From NCBI RefSeq assembly GCF_000002425.4, contig NC_037270.1, forward strand, positions 1,037,617 through 1,101,616: a stretch of DNA of 64,000 nucleotides. Direction: 5' to 3'. The DNA is from Physcomitrium patens. Lineage: Eukaryota; Streptophyta; Bryopsida; Funariales; Funariaceae. Every line of letters starts with the position of its first letter. Position 1 is the first letter of the stretch. Below, one piece after another: positions 1 through 13,152 of this stretch. Under the pieces are notes generated by a model. That model had not been told where the DNA came from. It made no database searches and saw nothing but the letters and a program-made list of their open reading frames with translations. The position numbers were made by a program, and so were the translations under genes.

Positions 1-632
1 TCAATGCAAAAGAATTTATGATTTTTATGAAAAAAATAAAATTAGTTCTACCATCAAAAACTGTCACTTTAATTGGGCTAATTATAATTGAAAAAGACTT
101 CGACCAATTTTTAGACCAATTTATTACCTATTACAAAAATAAATAAAGATAAATTAAATGCACCATAAATAAATATATTATAGTGAGATTTTCAAAAATA
201 ATATTAAAAATTCAAAATATCCCATACATAACTAATCTTGATTCTGGATTTTAAAACACCAGAAATTAAACCAAATTACAGGGAAAAAAAAAAAAAAAAA
301 AAAAAAAAACTTTGTATATATATATATATATAGCAAGAGAGAGAGAGATTATTTTGGATTTAACAAGTTAATCATAAAGGATTATTATTTTCTATATGTA
401 ATTTAATCACGCTAATATCTACACCAAAAAAAGAAATTGTATAAAATATGAAGTTTAATACATATCACAAATTGAGATAATTAGAACAAAAGATATTTTA
501 ATAAGAAATTTTATTCTACTTATGTAGTTTATGGTAAATTTTTATAAAATTCTTTATGATAATTATTTTTTAAAAAATTAAAGAAATTAAAAAATTATAA
601 TAAAATTTCCTTATATTACCAAAATTCAATGC

Positions 633-634
<2 letters not shown>

Positions 635-673
<39 letters not shown>
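635..673. repeat. (TA)n microsatellite
   Basis: A run of alternating T and A of about 39 bases. Similar tracts recur at 3707-3775, 41281-41314, 43090-43131, 45499-45520 and 50574-50606. Confidence 0.9.
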
Positions 674-675
<2 letters not shown>

Positions 676-3600
676 TGGATATATAATTTATGTAGAAATT
701 TTAAAATATTTATCTAAATGTATGGTTCAATTGAGATTCTAAAAAGTCACAAACTATTATAAAATAGGTAACTCCTATGCTTGCATGAAATATTTAATGG
801 TCCTTAAAAATCAATGACTAAAACAAAGAAGTTGAAGAAAAACTTAAATGTTATAATTCTACTTATACATTTGGCATATTAAATAATTATATAATAAAAT
901 AATAAAATAAAATTTTGAAAAGACCTAAATTTATCAAAGCCATTATTTATAAATCAAAATATTTCAGAGTTATTATTAAACATAGCATAATTATAAATAG
1001 ATATACGAATTTGACTTTATTATTATATATTTTATTTGATTGCAATTAAAAATTATTCTAAATTTTATTTTTAGTCAAATTATGATTTTTATTAGTCTAA
1101 AATATTTGGAATATTTCAAGCTAATATATAATTAAAACTATTTTCAAATTTTAAAAAATATGTCTTAGTCAAAATCTGATTTAAACATTGTATTTTGTTT
1201 TGAAGTTAAAAATATATTGTAATGAACATTTGTCCACAAGCTTATATAATGTAAATAAAAGATATTTTAATAATATCATATATATATATATATATATACA
1301 ATTGTGTTTAATTCACAAATTTAATGTTTTTTTTTATCGATTCTAAAAATATTTTGATAAGTTAATTCGATTATTTCATTTCTTTGTCATAATGATGTTT
1401 TTAAAAATCTTATTTCAATATTTTTAGATTGTAAATATTATTCAATCTTCTTAAAAAATGATTAAATATTATAAATAATAAAGCATAACTTTATGTATTT
1501 AAAACACAATATGAATTTCTTAAAATATGATCATTTAAATACAATAATAAGCTACAATTATCAAGAAAAGCTTTTACGTTTTTATGATGTTTTCTTTTAG
1601 AAAAGACTCCACATATTCAACTACAAAGATATTTCTAAAAATTATTTACTTTGAAATGATAATAAGCAATTATAAAAATTATCTTTTTAATATTTCAAAA
1701 AAAACTAAAACAAATTTATTCTATATTTTTAAATCAATGAAATATTACATAATATTTAATTATGAAAAGAAATATTTATAAACTATTATTTATTAAATAA
1801 AAAAATATCTTATGAAAAGCAAAGCATTATAATACATGATAATATAATCCCATGTAATATAATATCTTCTTTAACAAAAATCCTTAATTTTTTAATTTAT
1901 GATTTAGAATTTTAATATTTTGATATTTTAATTCAATTTATATTTTGATAAAAAATTTGACAAAAAAACTATTAAATTTTTGTACAAAAATTAAACTTAA
2001 AATAAAAGAGATTTCTAAGTTATAATACTATAGTTATAATACTATGTTTAAAAAAAATAAAATAATAATAATAATAATAATAATGATACTAATAATAGTA
2101 ATAATAGTTCTTAGTTTAATTATAAGATAAATTTATTTTTTTAATAATTAAATATACAACTTAAATAAATTAATAAAATAAAATATATATATATATATAA
2201 TACATAGAAGTATATAATATGAATATATCAATTTTATTCTTAAGATACATCAAAGACGTTTTATAAACATAAATAAGATTTATACATTCTTTTAGATGTG
2301 CTATGTAATTATAAAAAAATATATTAGAAGTTTCTTTTTTTAGAAAATTATTATGTAAGTAACCTACAACTTTGATACTTTAGCAACAAGTTTTATAGTC
2401 CTAAGAAGCTTTTTACATGGTCTTCTCGGTAATTAATATACATGTATAAATAAAAGATTGGTGTATTTTTAGTCTTATCAATACCTTTCTTCTAGTCTAA
2501 TCTTAATCCAAAATTATTTGCTTTCTTAGTATTTTGCAATAACAATTGTTTGTTAATCTTAATCTCACAACTATGATTTTTTATTCTTCCTTTTTAAAAC
2601 TATATAAGTATTTTTATATTTTTAGAAGTCTATATAAACTTATATACTTGATATTTTGTTGTAATATTGAGACTGTTTGAACTTGTAATAAATTAAATTA
2701 GTAAAGAATGTTTTCTTTTATTATTAAACAATAAATTATTTATTTATAAATTAGTTGTAATTATTAGTATTAATAAATAATAAACTTATTTTTTATAAAT
2801 ATATTATTATATATTATAAATAAATTAGCATATTAAAAAAAACAATATTACCATCTTTTATTAAATTATTTAAAAAATAATAGCTTTATATGTAAGAAAC
2901 ATTAAATTCAAATTGCTATGGAAATCAATTAGAATGTATTGTATATTAACATCAACTTCTTGTTATTAAATATATGTAGAAGTTATCTAAAATTAGTTTT
3001 AAAGCACCAAAATATATATTTGTTTTTATTATTGATATCCATATAAATTAAAAATTAACCATTGATTACAATAAAAAGATAAAATAGTTTAATAAGAACT
3101 ATATTAAAAAATAAAAATAAACTAATATTTTAACTTATTTCTTTTTAAAATGTTTTTCATAACAATGAATCATAATTAAAATAATTCACCATAAAAAATA
3201 TTCTTTGGAAAAAATATAATAGTATTAAAATTAAAATAAATATTTTTAATTATTAGTTTTAAAGAAGTATTTAGATATATTGTGTATGATTTTTTAATCT
3301 TAAAAGAAAATAAATTTTTTAATCATACTATTAATAATATATATTATAATTTATAGTACATTAAATGTGTTAGTTAAAGATTATGTTAGAAAATCTTAAG
3401 AATAATTAATTAACTAATTGGGCTTTATTCACACATATTAAATAGCATTTATTGTGAAATAGATCTATCAACTATCTTTGTGTAATTAAAATGATGAGTA
3501 AGAAGCAATAAAGTATAATTAATTAAATTTAATTTTATGAATTATTAATCTTGTAGTAAATTATACTATTAAAATTTTAAACCATATTTTTAAAAATATT

Positions 3601-3706
3601 CTATTTTCATATGAATTATAATTATTAGATTTAATAAAAATAATATCTAAATTTTATTTGATTATAGAAAATAAATAAAAAATATCAAAAAATTAAAAAA
3701 TTACCT

Positions 3707-3707
3707 C

Positions 3708-3775
<68 letters not shown>
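3707..3775. repeat. Interrupted (TA)n microsatellite
   Basis: Alternating TA with two C interruptions (TATACATATA) over about 68 bases, the longest such tract in the left part of the window. Confidence 0.9.
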
Positions 3776-5286
3776 GCTTTGAGATAGAAAAATATCTTTC
3801 ATTTGAATTTTCAATTTAGACATGGCAAGATAAAGCTAATCTTTATATTCACATGACCTTCGAAGTATGCTCTATTCTTAAGCCAAATACTATTCTCTAT
3901 AAATTTTGAAAATTCTCTTATGCTTAGAAAATCTATAATAGATCTACTTTAAAATTTAAATGGGATTGTGTCAAATAATCTATATAAATATAATTTCTTT
4001 AGGTTAGCGTGATTAGGTCCAAATATCATTCTATTTGAATAAAAAATCTTAATTGAAGAAGATATTATAAATATGAGTTATTGATCTAATAGTAGACATG
4101 GTGATTTGAAATAATTGTCTCTAAATTTTAATAGGATAAGTCATTAATTCTTTGTTTGATATCTAAAAATAATATTTAGGATCAAATGAAAGATTGCTTA
4201 CTAAACCATAATTCTGAAAGACTCATTACTCGTAGGATTTGTTATTAAGTCACTTAAACAACTTCTAAAAATGTAGCTATGTCAAACTTAATGTTTTCTA
4301 ATAATTTAGATTCTTTTTCTTTAGAAATTTTTATTAAAATAAAATACATAAAAATAGACATACATTTAAATAAAATAATTTTAATGGAACACAAAAAAAT
4401 TAATTAATTGACTTCCTCAATTCTTACAAATTAAAAAGGGATTTAAAATATTACCAAATCTAACTGATTGTTTACAGAGTTGTATAGATCAATCTGATCT
4501 TGAGGGTTGAATTTTGAGCTACTTTGTTGAATAATATTTTTTCAAAAACTAGGCAAGGTTTCATATAGAGTAAATCAAATATGTCTCATATCATTTGTAA
4601 GGTGGAATATTGATGTAGCTTTACCCAGAGAAAGAGGTTTTGACATGTCTTTGAAGAGGGTTTTTATTGTTTGAAGGCTTTTGTAGTGTAGGTTAGTAGC
4701 TTATGAAAGACAAGGTGGAAATCAATCAAATAAAAAATATAATCCTACAATAAAATTTGATTCCAATCATGTACCATAGTGGGTGAATTACGTCGAAAAT
4801 AATGACATGTTTTATCACAAAATTTGCATATCATGTTCCATATTTTTAAGCATGTAGTCTCTTTGTGTTTAGATAGTATTCTTACAAAATTAAGAAGTCA
4901 ATAACCTATTGTACTAGATCTAGCCTTTTTATTTTGAACTTAAAAAAGTATTAGATATTACCATTACCAAGTTATAAGGCATGTATAATCCATTTAATTA
5001 ATTTATTTATAATAACAATATCTTGAACAATTATAACAAGCCCTCCTTCAATTCTCTCTTTGTAATACAAATACTACAAAACCTTTAATCTAATTAAAGC
5101 TAATATATCTTTTAAAAAATATTTCTAATAAGTGATCTTACTTTACATATTATCTCTAAAGACTTTGCCTATTTAAATAATTATAATAATAAAAATAAAA
5201 ATATAATAAAATTAACAATAGTCACCTTAATAACCACATTGATTTTGGTGGAATACTAATAGTCAAGCTTATGTTTTATTATATCT

Positions 5287-5291
5287 ATAAA
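5287..5291. repeat. Target-site duplication of element A, left copy (ATAAA)
   Basis: ATAAA immediately precedes the 5' LTR that starts TGTCAAGG. The same five bases follow the 3' LTR at 40779-40783. A 5-bp duplication is typical of Ty3/Gypsy integrases. It shows that 5292-40778 arose from one insertion that later grew by nesting. Confidence 0.85.
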
Positions 5292-5650
5292 TGTCAAGGA
5301 CATACACTAAGAAGTTGTAGAAGATTTTAGAAGGTTCTAGAGAAGCTTTATAGTTTGTAGAAGCTACTTGAAAAGTTTTTAAGCTTGTGGAAGCTGCTTG
5401 AAAAGCTTCCTAGCTTGTGGAAGATGCTTGAGAAGCTTCTTAATTTATAGAAGCTGCTTGAGAAGCTTCCTAGCTTGTAATATATATAGGAACCGAGACT
5501 AAGAGGATCCTCAGTCTTGACAACACACCTCTTGGAGCTCTAGCTCACCTCTCTAGTGTTGTTTTTGTATTTATATGATTAATCTAGTTCTTGCCAATTC
5601 TTCTTGAGCTTCTTCTTTAGATTTCTAGTCAGTATTCTAAATTCGTGACA
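5292..5650 (+). repeat. 5' LTR of element A
   Basis: The LTR starts TGTCAAGGACATACAC and ends ATTCGTGACA. It contains repeated GAAGCTTCT-like modules (about 5311-5475), a TATA box at 5481-5488 and a putative RNA start near 5511-5513. The end is fixed by its match to the 3' LTR at 40778 and by the target duplication. Confidence 0.85.
5481..5523 (+). promoter_or_regulatory. LTR core promoter (TATA box) and primer-forming RNA 5' end of element A
   Basis: TATATATA lies at 5481-5488. The segment AGTCTTGACAA at 5513-5523 starts 32 nt after the start of the TATA box, where plant Pol II usually initiates. It is complementary to the site at 5653-5663, allowing one G-U pair. The same spacing is found in the 3' LTR (TATA 40609-40616, AATCTCGACAA 40641-40651). 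Confidence 0.6.
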
Positions 5651-5652
5651 GT

Positions 5653-5663
5653 TTGTCGAGACT
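5653..5663 (+). promoter_or_regulatory. Putative self-primer binding site of element A
   Basis: TTGTCGAGACT starts 2 nt after the LTR end. It is the reverse complement of the LTR segment about 32 nt downstream of the TATA box (10 of 11 Watson-Crick plus one G-U with the 5' LTR). Eleven nucleotides next to the LTR matching the RNA 5' end is the arrangement of Tf1/sushi-type self-primed retrotransposons. A tRNA-iMet-like motif (TATCAGAGC) also occurs at 5678-5686, but it lies 27 nt from the LTR. Confidence 0.55.
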
Positions 5664-5927
5664 ATATTCATCTTTCATATCAGAGCTAGTTTCTTCTTAT
5701 TAGAGTGAGGATTGTCCCTCTACTTGAAAGTGTTGGCATTTTAGAATTTACAGATTACCCTCCTCTAAACTGATATTTCTTCTATTATAATATTGAAGTC
5801 TTATCTTTCTTAGAGAGAGTGGGTTACCCCTCTTCTTGAAGGTTTTAAGGCATTTTAAAGGTTGCGAAGTACCCTCCTCTAAACCAATACTACCTTCTTG
5901 TAGAATCATTTCTTTCCTTCTCTTAGA

Positions 5928-6890
5928 ATGGCCAGAGGTCAAAATATTAGTATGATTGAAAGCTTGGAGTCCAAGTTGGACACCATTGTGAATGCTCTTG
6001 CTACATTATCACAGAGAACTATAGAGATTGAAAGAATCACTGCAAGACTTTATAATGATAGAGCATCCGGGATGGCACAATTGAGGATTCACCAGCCTCA
6101 AGCTTCAGCACCAAGAGAAGCAGCTTTGCCTCTAATTCAACAAAGACCATTGGTCTTACAACAAAAAGAGCCCTGAATTAGCCTTCCAGATAAGTTCGAT
6201 GATACGCGTTCTAAGTTTCGAGGTTTTGTCAATCAAATTAAATTGATATAAGCTTCATAGCTCGAACGCTATCTGACGGAGGAGTCACGTGTTGGACTCG
6301 TTGGAACTTTACTCACAAGGTAGGTTCTATTATAGTTTGTTCCTTTGTTTGAGAAAAGATTGTCAATTTTGAACAACTTCATAATTTTTTTGGAGGCATT
6401 TGTGGAAGCATTTGGTAAACATGATAAGGCGTGATGGACTACAACAAAGATCCAATCGCTACAACAAGAGGCACGCCCTGCATCAATCTACACATAAGAT
6501 TTCAGATAGTTAACGTACAACATCAACTGGGACGAGGAAGCATTGATGAGTCAATTTTATTGAGACTTGAGGGATGACGTGATTGATTTATTATTATCTC
6601 TTTTCAATCTGCAAATGTTCAACAAAGCCATTAGTCAAGTTGTGAAGTGCAATTATCGCTTGTTTCAACATCACCAAGATCATTGCTCAAGACAACATAT
6701 GGCTCACCATGCTCCAATTATGTCAGCAAGCAGCCCGAATTCACATTCAAAGGTGGAAGACATGTAAATTGACGTGGTACGTGTCAAATTCCTAACTCTA
6801 GAAGAAAAAAAGCGACGTATGGAGGAAGGACTATGCTTGTATTGTAGTGAAGAAGGCCACAGAGCTAGAAACTGTCCCAAGAAGCAAAAT
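5928..6890 (+). pseudogene. gag of element A (broken)
   Basis: The start ATG at 5928 follows an untranslated leader. The first 82 codons (to 6176) give a polar N-terminus with a heptad-like stretch (SLESKLDTIVNALATLSQ) that closely matches F gag at 39704-39471. The reading continues past stops through the capsid-like part (about 6180-6680) to a zinc knuckle near 6840-6880 of the form C-x2-C-x4-H-x4-C (CLYCSEEGHRARNC). Several stops replace Trp or Gln codons of the F copy; for example the Trp of QFYW is TGA near 6561. Gag would form the virus-like particle and bind RNA; this copy cannot make a full protein. Confidence 0.8.
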
Positions 6891-7039
6891 TGATGTATTG
6901 TCAAGACCAGAGGCACGTTTGTTTAGAAAAACAAAGATGCCCAACCACAATAGGGATCGTACGATTGGAGAATTCAATACCACAACAACAATCAGGTTCC
7001 TCTCTTTCTGCTTAGCCTGCCCATTACTTTACCATTCCT

Positions 7040-8507
7040 CTATCTTTTCGCCCCTTGAAACTAAAAACCTTAGCATTATTAGATTCTAAAGAATCTACTT
7101 CTTTTTTAAATAAAGAATTTGCCAAGTGTCACGAAATTCTTCCAGTACAAAAATCTAAACCCATTCACGTAGAAGTAATAGATGGACGACCTTTATTATC
7201 TGGTAGTGTCATCCATGAATCAGAACCTATAGAGGTGAGGTTTAAAGACCATAGTAGTTATATTATTTTCAATATTATTAGAACTTCATCAAACCATATT
7301 ATTCTTGGTCTTTTTTGGTTAGAAATGTATAATCCATCCATAGATTGGAAGTTACGAAGGATGACATTTCCTATAGAACATTTCGAGAGTAAGGTTTTTA
7401 GAAGATCTAGAATCAAAAAAATCCTTATTTATTGGAGCAAGAGCATTTGTAACATCGTCCAAGGAAGGCATACCATTTATCATTTATGCGACTCTGACTA
7501 GCAGAGAGAAGATTTTGACAGCAAATATACTGGAGCAATATAAGGATTTTGAAGACATGTTTCAAAAGAAGAATGTCGACATGCTACCAGAGCATCGACC
7601 ATACAATTGTATCATAGACTTGCAGGAAGGAGCACAACCACCTTTAAGCCCAATCTATAATTTGTCGTAGATAGAGTTAGAAGAGTTATGGAAGTACATT
7701 GACGAGAATCTAGCAAAGAATTTCATTTGTCATTCGAAGTCGCCAACTGGAACACTAATCTTATTTGTGAAGAAGAAAGATGGCTCGCTACGGATGTGCA
7801 TGGATTACCGAGGTCTTAACAAAGTGACAAAGAAGAATTATTATCCATTACATTTGATATCTGGTCTTCTAGAGCAACTTAGGTGTGCAAGGATCTTTAC
7901 AAAGATTGATCTAAGGGGGCTTACAACCTTGTGCGAATCAAAAAAGGAGATGAATGGAAGATAGCTTTTCGTACAAGGTATGGCCCTTTTGAATATAATG
8001 TCATGTCTTTTGGTCTTACCAATGCTCCGGCGGTGTTTCAACATATGATGAATGACATCTTTTAGGAGCACTTTGACAATTTTGTTGTCATCTATCTAGA
8101 TGATATTTTGATATTTTCCAAGAACGTAGAAGAGCATGATAAACATGTTTGTCTAGTTCTTGAAAAACTTCGTGAGTGAGGACTTTATGCCAAGTTGGAG
8201 AAGTGCTTATTTAATCAAACTGAGATGGAATTTTTTGGATTCATTGCAACTATGGAAGGCTTGAAGATGGATCCTAAGAAGGTGGAAGCAATCGTATCAT
8301 AGAAAGTTACAAAGACGATTACAGATGTATAATGCTTTCTTGGCTTTACTAACTTCTATTGAATCTTCATGAAGAATTATTCTCAGGTTGCTGCTCCGCT
8401 TACTCGATTGACATGTAAAGACAACCTCAAATGGAAACTTCTAGCAAAAAAATCATTTCAAGATCTTAAGACGACATTTACTATGGCTCCAAACTTGATA
8501 CATCCGT
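7040..8507 (+). pseudogene. pol of element A, part 1: protease and reverse transcriptase (broken)
   Basis: The 148-codon ORF at 7055-7501 carries the retropepsin region (LALLDSKESTSFLNKEF), where the usual D-S-G-A is D-S-K-E, so the protease active site is damaged. RT follows from about 7740: [20 protein letters not shown] at 7767, the finger and palm blocks, and [10 protein letters not shown] near 8093-8125. Stops and a small deletion interrupt RT near 7920. RT ends in its thumb/connection (codons near 8369-8507) exactly where a D-family LTR begins with TGTCGTATT at 8508. Homologous sequence resumes in RNase H at about 31894. Confidence 0.8.
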
Positions 8508-8583
8508 TGTCGTATTACGTGCTATCTAACTTGAGAACGCACCGGACGTCTCGCTGTGGAAGATAAAATGATGTTCTGCAAGT
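8508..8583 (-). repeat. First 76 bp of a diverged D-family LTR, split by element C
   Basis: It begins TGTCGTATTACGTGC, matching the LTR ends of element D (17066, 24312) and the inverted copy ending at 26432. It continues after element C at 14833. The last five bases (CAAGT) are the left target duplication of C. Confidence 0.65.
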
Positions 8584-9463
8584 TGTAGAATAAGTAGTTA
8601 TTTTCAAAATGTAGATACCTAGTGTATAGTGTAAACAGGGATAGATAACTGCTGAAAAGGTGGTTCAACAGATAGAATGGATGAATAGTCTAGGAAAAAT
8701 TAGTTATCATCTATAGTATAGGAGTTGATATCTTGGGGTAGTATAAGAAGGATGGAAGAAGAGAAGAAAATACCAGACTGTGAAAGTCGTAAGCCGGGGG
8801 CCATTGCTGTGATAGTGTAAGCCGTGGGCCATTGCTGTGATATCGTGAGCCGAGGGCCAGACTGTGAGAGTCGTAAGCCGAGGGCCAGACTGTGAGAGTC
8901 GTGCGCCGGGGTAAGCTTGGTGCTACCTCTTTTCTTTTGTTTGTTATTTTCTTTAATTAAGAGGATTGAGAGTTTCTGTATATTGTGAAGTGAATTATGG
9001 AATAGAAATGTGATTGATATTATTTGAGAAGAAGAAAGATTGAATGTTGAAATCTGATTAAAGTTCAGCAAAAAGAATGAGTCTGTGTTTGTGTGAAACA
9101 CCGTAATGTGAATGGCAGTTCTGTGTGAAGAATTCCAGTGATTGGAATGAGGGTAATTGTGTGATGAAAGCTATGAGGGCAGAGTATTACAATTGGAGAT
9201 TATGAGGGTGAATATATTCACGGAAATAGCAGTTATTGATATGACTAAATTGCTGTAAGGAAGAGATCGATAAAGTGAAGGAGGAGATTATAGTTTCCTT
9301 GTGTATTCAGATATTGAAAATAGAGGCGATACATTCAGAAAGTAATTGATTGTGTGACCCTAACGTAAACGCTTAAGCAATTAGTCATTTTCCATATTTG
9401 AATCCCTCTATATGGGTTTATTCTTGGAGGTTTCTTCAAGAATAAGTAAAACGAGCAATCACA
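8584..9463 (+). repeat. 5' LTR of element C
   Basis: 880 bp, TGTAGAATAAG to GCAATCACA. It contains a GC-rich tandem array at about 8774-8912 of units such as GCCAGACTGTGAGAGTCGTA. The array has more units than in the 3' LTR. Confidence 0.85.
8774..8912 (+). repeat. GC-rich tandem repeat inside the C-family LTR
   Basis: Units of about 28-31 bp (GCCAGACTGTGAGAGTCGTAAGCCGAGG type and a variant with ATTGCTGTGATAGTGT) occur about five times here and about four times in the other LTR (14164-14275). In an AT-rich element this is the only strongly GC-rich block. Confidence 0.75.
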
Positions 9464-9465
9464 TT

Positions 9466-9482
9466 TTGGCACCGCTGCGGAA
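9466..9482 (+). promoter_or_regulatory. Degenerate tRNA-Asp-type primer binding site of element C
   Basis: TTGGCACCGCTGCGG lies 2-3 nt after the LTR end. It resembles TGGCGCCGTTGCCGGGG, the tRNA-Asp complement used by Athila-type elements, with two substitutions and a one-base loss. The tRNA match is from memory. Confidence 0.5.
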
Positions 9483-9723
9483 GAGTGATAATAGCTTTGA
9501 GTGTTAGGAATTAATTACCAAATGTGTGAGAAAATTGGCAATGGAAGACGATTTCATTAGTGTTTGAAGAAAGAGTATGGTTATTAGGAATGAAAATTTA
9601 ACAGCAAAGAGAATAAAGCAATCATAGGAAAGAACAGAGTGATTGTAAGCAAGAAATTTCTTACGTAATGAGCAAGATCGTAAATTAAAAAAGAAGCATC
9701 GACAAAGTTGGATTAAGCCGTGG

Positions 9724-12031
9724 TTGCATGCCTGTCGGCATATTCAATCGTACCCAGAAGACGATCGACCTCTAATATTTCAGAAGTACATAACGTTAAA
9801 GAAATTACCAAGAGCACTCACAAAGAGCATTGCTAATAGGCCAGCAAATCTCTCGAAGCCGTTAACGGAAAATGAAGAAGGTACTGAAGAATTAGGTACC
9901 TCACTGGATATCTTTTCAATTAAAAATACATCCGATCCTAACAAGACTAGTTCTGAAGATCGACATAAATCTCTTGCCAATAAAGACCAATTCAGAGTAT
10001 ATCAAAACCTGTCGTTTTGACCTCATATTCAACCAATAAAATTATTTAGAGATAATAATAATCAATCGGGAAGGCTTGGAAGTCTCAAAAAGACTTTTAT
10101 GGAAGACAGTTCTTATTTCAATAAGAAATTGAGTGAAACACCAGCATCTTTAATGACGTCCGAAGGACCAGCAGTTCCAATTGCAGTTCAAATGGGTGCA
10201 GTGGGCGATCAAATGACTAGCATCGCGCCATTACCTACTTTTTGGAGTTTGCTAGGTGCGGATCCAGATCAACATTAGTCTCAATTCTTGATGGTATGTG
10301 TAGCTAATAATGGAAGAACAAAAGACATTTGGCTGAGATGGCTGCCAACAACATTGAAAGACACAGCGTTTGAGTGGTATAACCGCCAACAATTTATCAA
10401 TTGGGAGGCATTGAAAAATATATTTTTAGCCCATTTTTGACCAATTGGTTTTGAAGAACGTCTTAGAGAAAAATTAATAAACAGTAGAATGGTACCTGGG
10501 AAAGCGGTATAGTCATATTATGGTCGTGTAGCGGATATACTTCGAAAATGGCCAAATAACCAAATGTCAAAATCATTTGTGTTGTCCATATTGGTTAATA
10601 GACTACACCCACCAGAATTGAAAATGTTTGTAAAGGAGGCCCAATCAGCCACCATTGCATCATCTTTTGAGCGAGCAAAAGTATGGGAGGAATGTCACTA
10701 TGATCACAACTTAATAGTTGGAGCCACGATGATTCCATCTCAAGAAGATTATTAAATGACAAATTGGAATGATGCATCGAGAAGTTATCTGAGAAGGAAT
10801 GATTATGGTACAATTCCACAGGGAATAGTGGATGTCGTTCTACTGCAAGCTATACCACCATCATCATCACACCCGTATGTGCCTTATTCCGCGTATCAGA
10901 AATCCATACCTACAAAGGAATTGCCAAATGCATCAGTATCAAGGGATCCTAATGAGTCATTGCTATTAACATTGATCAAAAAAAATGGATGAATTGGCTG
11001 TGAATCTGGCCAAGGATAAAGAAAAGAGGCATAAATCAACCAATATGCGTCCCAATGTCTAGTGCAGCAATTGTAAGGGGCAAGGTCATTTAGTAATAGA
11101 ATGTCCTTCACTACCCCAAATGACTGTACAATGTATCTTTTGCGGAGGCAAGCATATTACCACCAACTGTTAGAATTTACAAAAGCAACAACAACTCAGT
11201 AACCAGATAATGACTCAACCAACTTCGTGGGATGTCAATCAAGTACAGACGAATAATAGGTTTGGCTGGAATGAAAATCTAGCGAATAAACAAAATAAGA
11301 ATTATTCTAATTTTTTCAACTCTGAATTTCACCAAGAAGGTGTATCCAATACTCACGGATTGGCGATGAACCAACTAGGATACCATCAATATCTATCCAT
11401 GACGAAGCAAATATCAGACTCTATAGAAACAATGGGTCAACTAGGATCCTTTACTCATCCGATATAGAACAGACTTAGCCGTTATATACCAGTAGAGACA
11501 CCCATTAACCCAGATGGAAGTGGCAAGAGACCATTTTGTTGCTATCGTTGTAGACAAATCAGACATTATGCAAGTGAATGTCCTAATCTAAGGGCCAGTG
11601 ATGACTATGCTCCAATATGTGGAAATTGTAAGCAGTCTAGTCACACTTATCAACACTGCAATGTGCCCTTCAATTATAATAATCGGGACCAGCAAATACA
11701 AACAAGTCAATCGATGAAGGACAAAGGCCCTATTCAATGAGACTCACCAGTACATCATGTCAAGGTGGTGAACGTAGTGCTTACCAGAGGCCAACAAAAA
11801 GACAAGAATCCAATTCAGGACATGGATGAACCTATCACAAGAAAGCAAGTAGTACCGTCCATGGGGCTAAACGAACCAATATCAATATTGGAACGTATCC
11901 CAATATTGAGACCTCAACAGACTGAGGAACCCAATTCAGTCCTACGTGCCAATTTGCTCGGACTATCAAGATCGATTCCACAAACCAAGTACCAATACTT
12001 GTATAGTCTAATAAAAGATCTTATGCATTAA
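9724..12031 (+). pseudogene. gag of element C (broken)
   Basis: ORF pieces at 9724-10020, 10564-10755, 10756-10992, 11210-11467 and 11765-12031 together form a long Gag. An N-terminal charged region is followed by a capsid-like region (10330-10730; WLRWLPTTLKDTAFEWYN, SKSFVLSILVNRLHPPELKM). A Cys-rich region has several CCHC-type knuckles: a first near 11060-11100 whose leading Cys codon region is damaged, CIFCGGKHITTNC near 11135-11172, CYRCRQIRHYASEC near 11541-11580, and CGNCKQSSHTYQHC near 11620-11661. It is colinear with G gag at 63969-62250. Stops are scattered (for example TGA near 10439 in a codon that is CGA in G). The product would package RNA; this copy is non-functional. Confidence 0.75.
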
Positions 12032-12042
12032 AGGAACCTTTA

Positions 12043-13086
12043 GTGGTAGACAAGTTGGTGAAGTTACCAACAGCAATCTCAATCGCCAGGAAGAAATTGC
12101 TGCCGAAAGAAGTACAATTGAAACCAATGAAACACAAAAGAGCATTGGAAATTACTCTCAATATGGAATTTTACGACATTTCGAGGGATTTGGATGTTAT
12201 TCAGCCTTCAATTACAATGAAGCAACTTTTGGCTGCTGCTCCAGAATGTCGATCTACGTTGAATTTAGCGTTAATACGACAAAGATCCTGCACTAAAGAA
12301 ATTCATGAAGTTAGCTTAAACCCAGATCCGAGAGCACCAACAATCGATGTATCAATCGGTGGCATTTTAATTCTTAGGATACTAGTCGATGGTGGCTCTA
12401 GTGTGAATTTAATGAACGCGGATACAATCGAGGACTTGGATCTAAAGCAATTGCTTCCTACGACATTGGTATAACGAATGGCAGATCATAGTTGGGTTAA
12501 ATCCATGGATATCTTACGGAGTGTTCAAACTATGATTACCAATATGTTATATGAAATCGACTATATCGTCTTCTCATTACAGAGTTCGACTTTATCGTAT
12601 CCCATTTTATTGGGTAAACCTTAGCTTTATCAAGCAAAGGTCAAGAATGATTGTGGTCAAGGTACTTTGACAATTGGCAAGGACAGAGACAAAATGGTGT
12701 TACAAATGTATCCAATACACTATCACGGGGAATCTCAATTGTCAGCATCTGAATTAACATTGGACGATGAGCTTAGCTCTAATGATGACGCAGTAGTACC
12801 AATTACGGAGGCACCCGTGGAGGCAGCACTATACCTTGGAGTGGTGTATCAATGTGGAGGTCTGAGGAAGTACTTGATATATCCAACGGACTTGAAAAAC
12901 TCGGATTATGTTAGTACTGATTGGATGACCAAGTATGATGTGCACCATGTTAGTGCTCTGGATACAAGATTCAGTACTTCGTACATGTCAAAATTATCGA
13001 CTGACTTTAAATCAGCGCAAGGGTTGAAACAGAACATTACCATTGCACCTTCATGTCAACCTATCAACTTTGCGACCACAGCATAA
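12043..13086 (+). pseudogene. Protease region of element C pol
   Basis: ORFs 12043-12474 and 12667-13086 carry a retropepsin-like region with the catalytic block LVDGGSSVNLMNADTIEDL near 12386-12440. The D-G-G variant of the aspartic protease motif is shared with element G (VDGGSSVNLM). A stop near 12474 and another near 12623 separate the ORFs. The second ORF is an acidic linker to RT, also colinear with G (61766-61356). Confidence 0.7.
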
Positions 13087-13152
13087 CCTCGGACAATTAA
13101 GGTCTACGAAGGTATTAAGGAACAAGAATTAACCTATTGGACCGAATTTTTC

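Larger units (their letters stand above)
1..5286. other. AT-rich intergenic DNA, no gene recognised
   Basis: This stretch is very AT-rich on both strands and broken by stops in all frames. The single short ORF near 1584-1781 is low-complexity (Lys, Ile, Tyr, Phe) and has no recognisable domain. Microsatellites include an A run at 284-309 followed by (TA)n to about 332, (TA)n at 635-673, shorter (TA)n near 1278-1300 and 2183-2200, and an interrupted (TA)n at 3707-3775. From about 3780 to 5280 the composition is less extreme and could hide very old transposon remnants, but I cannot identify a family. It ends at the target duplication of element A. Confidence 0.7.

Noticed and set aside
5311..5475. 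CRISPR-like or satellite array in the A LTR
   Set aside because: The repeated GAAGCTTCT modules are short, degenerate and confined to the LTR; they fit LTR enhancer repeats.
5678..5686. TATCAGAGC as an ordinary tRNA-iMet primer binding site for A (and 39955-39947 for F)
   Set aside because: It matches only nine bases and starts 27 nt from the LTR end fixed by the target duplications, whereas the LTR-adjacent 11-nt site is complementary to the RNA start in three copies. Kept as the main alternative explanation.
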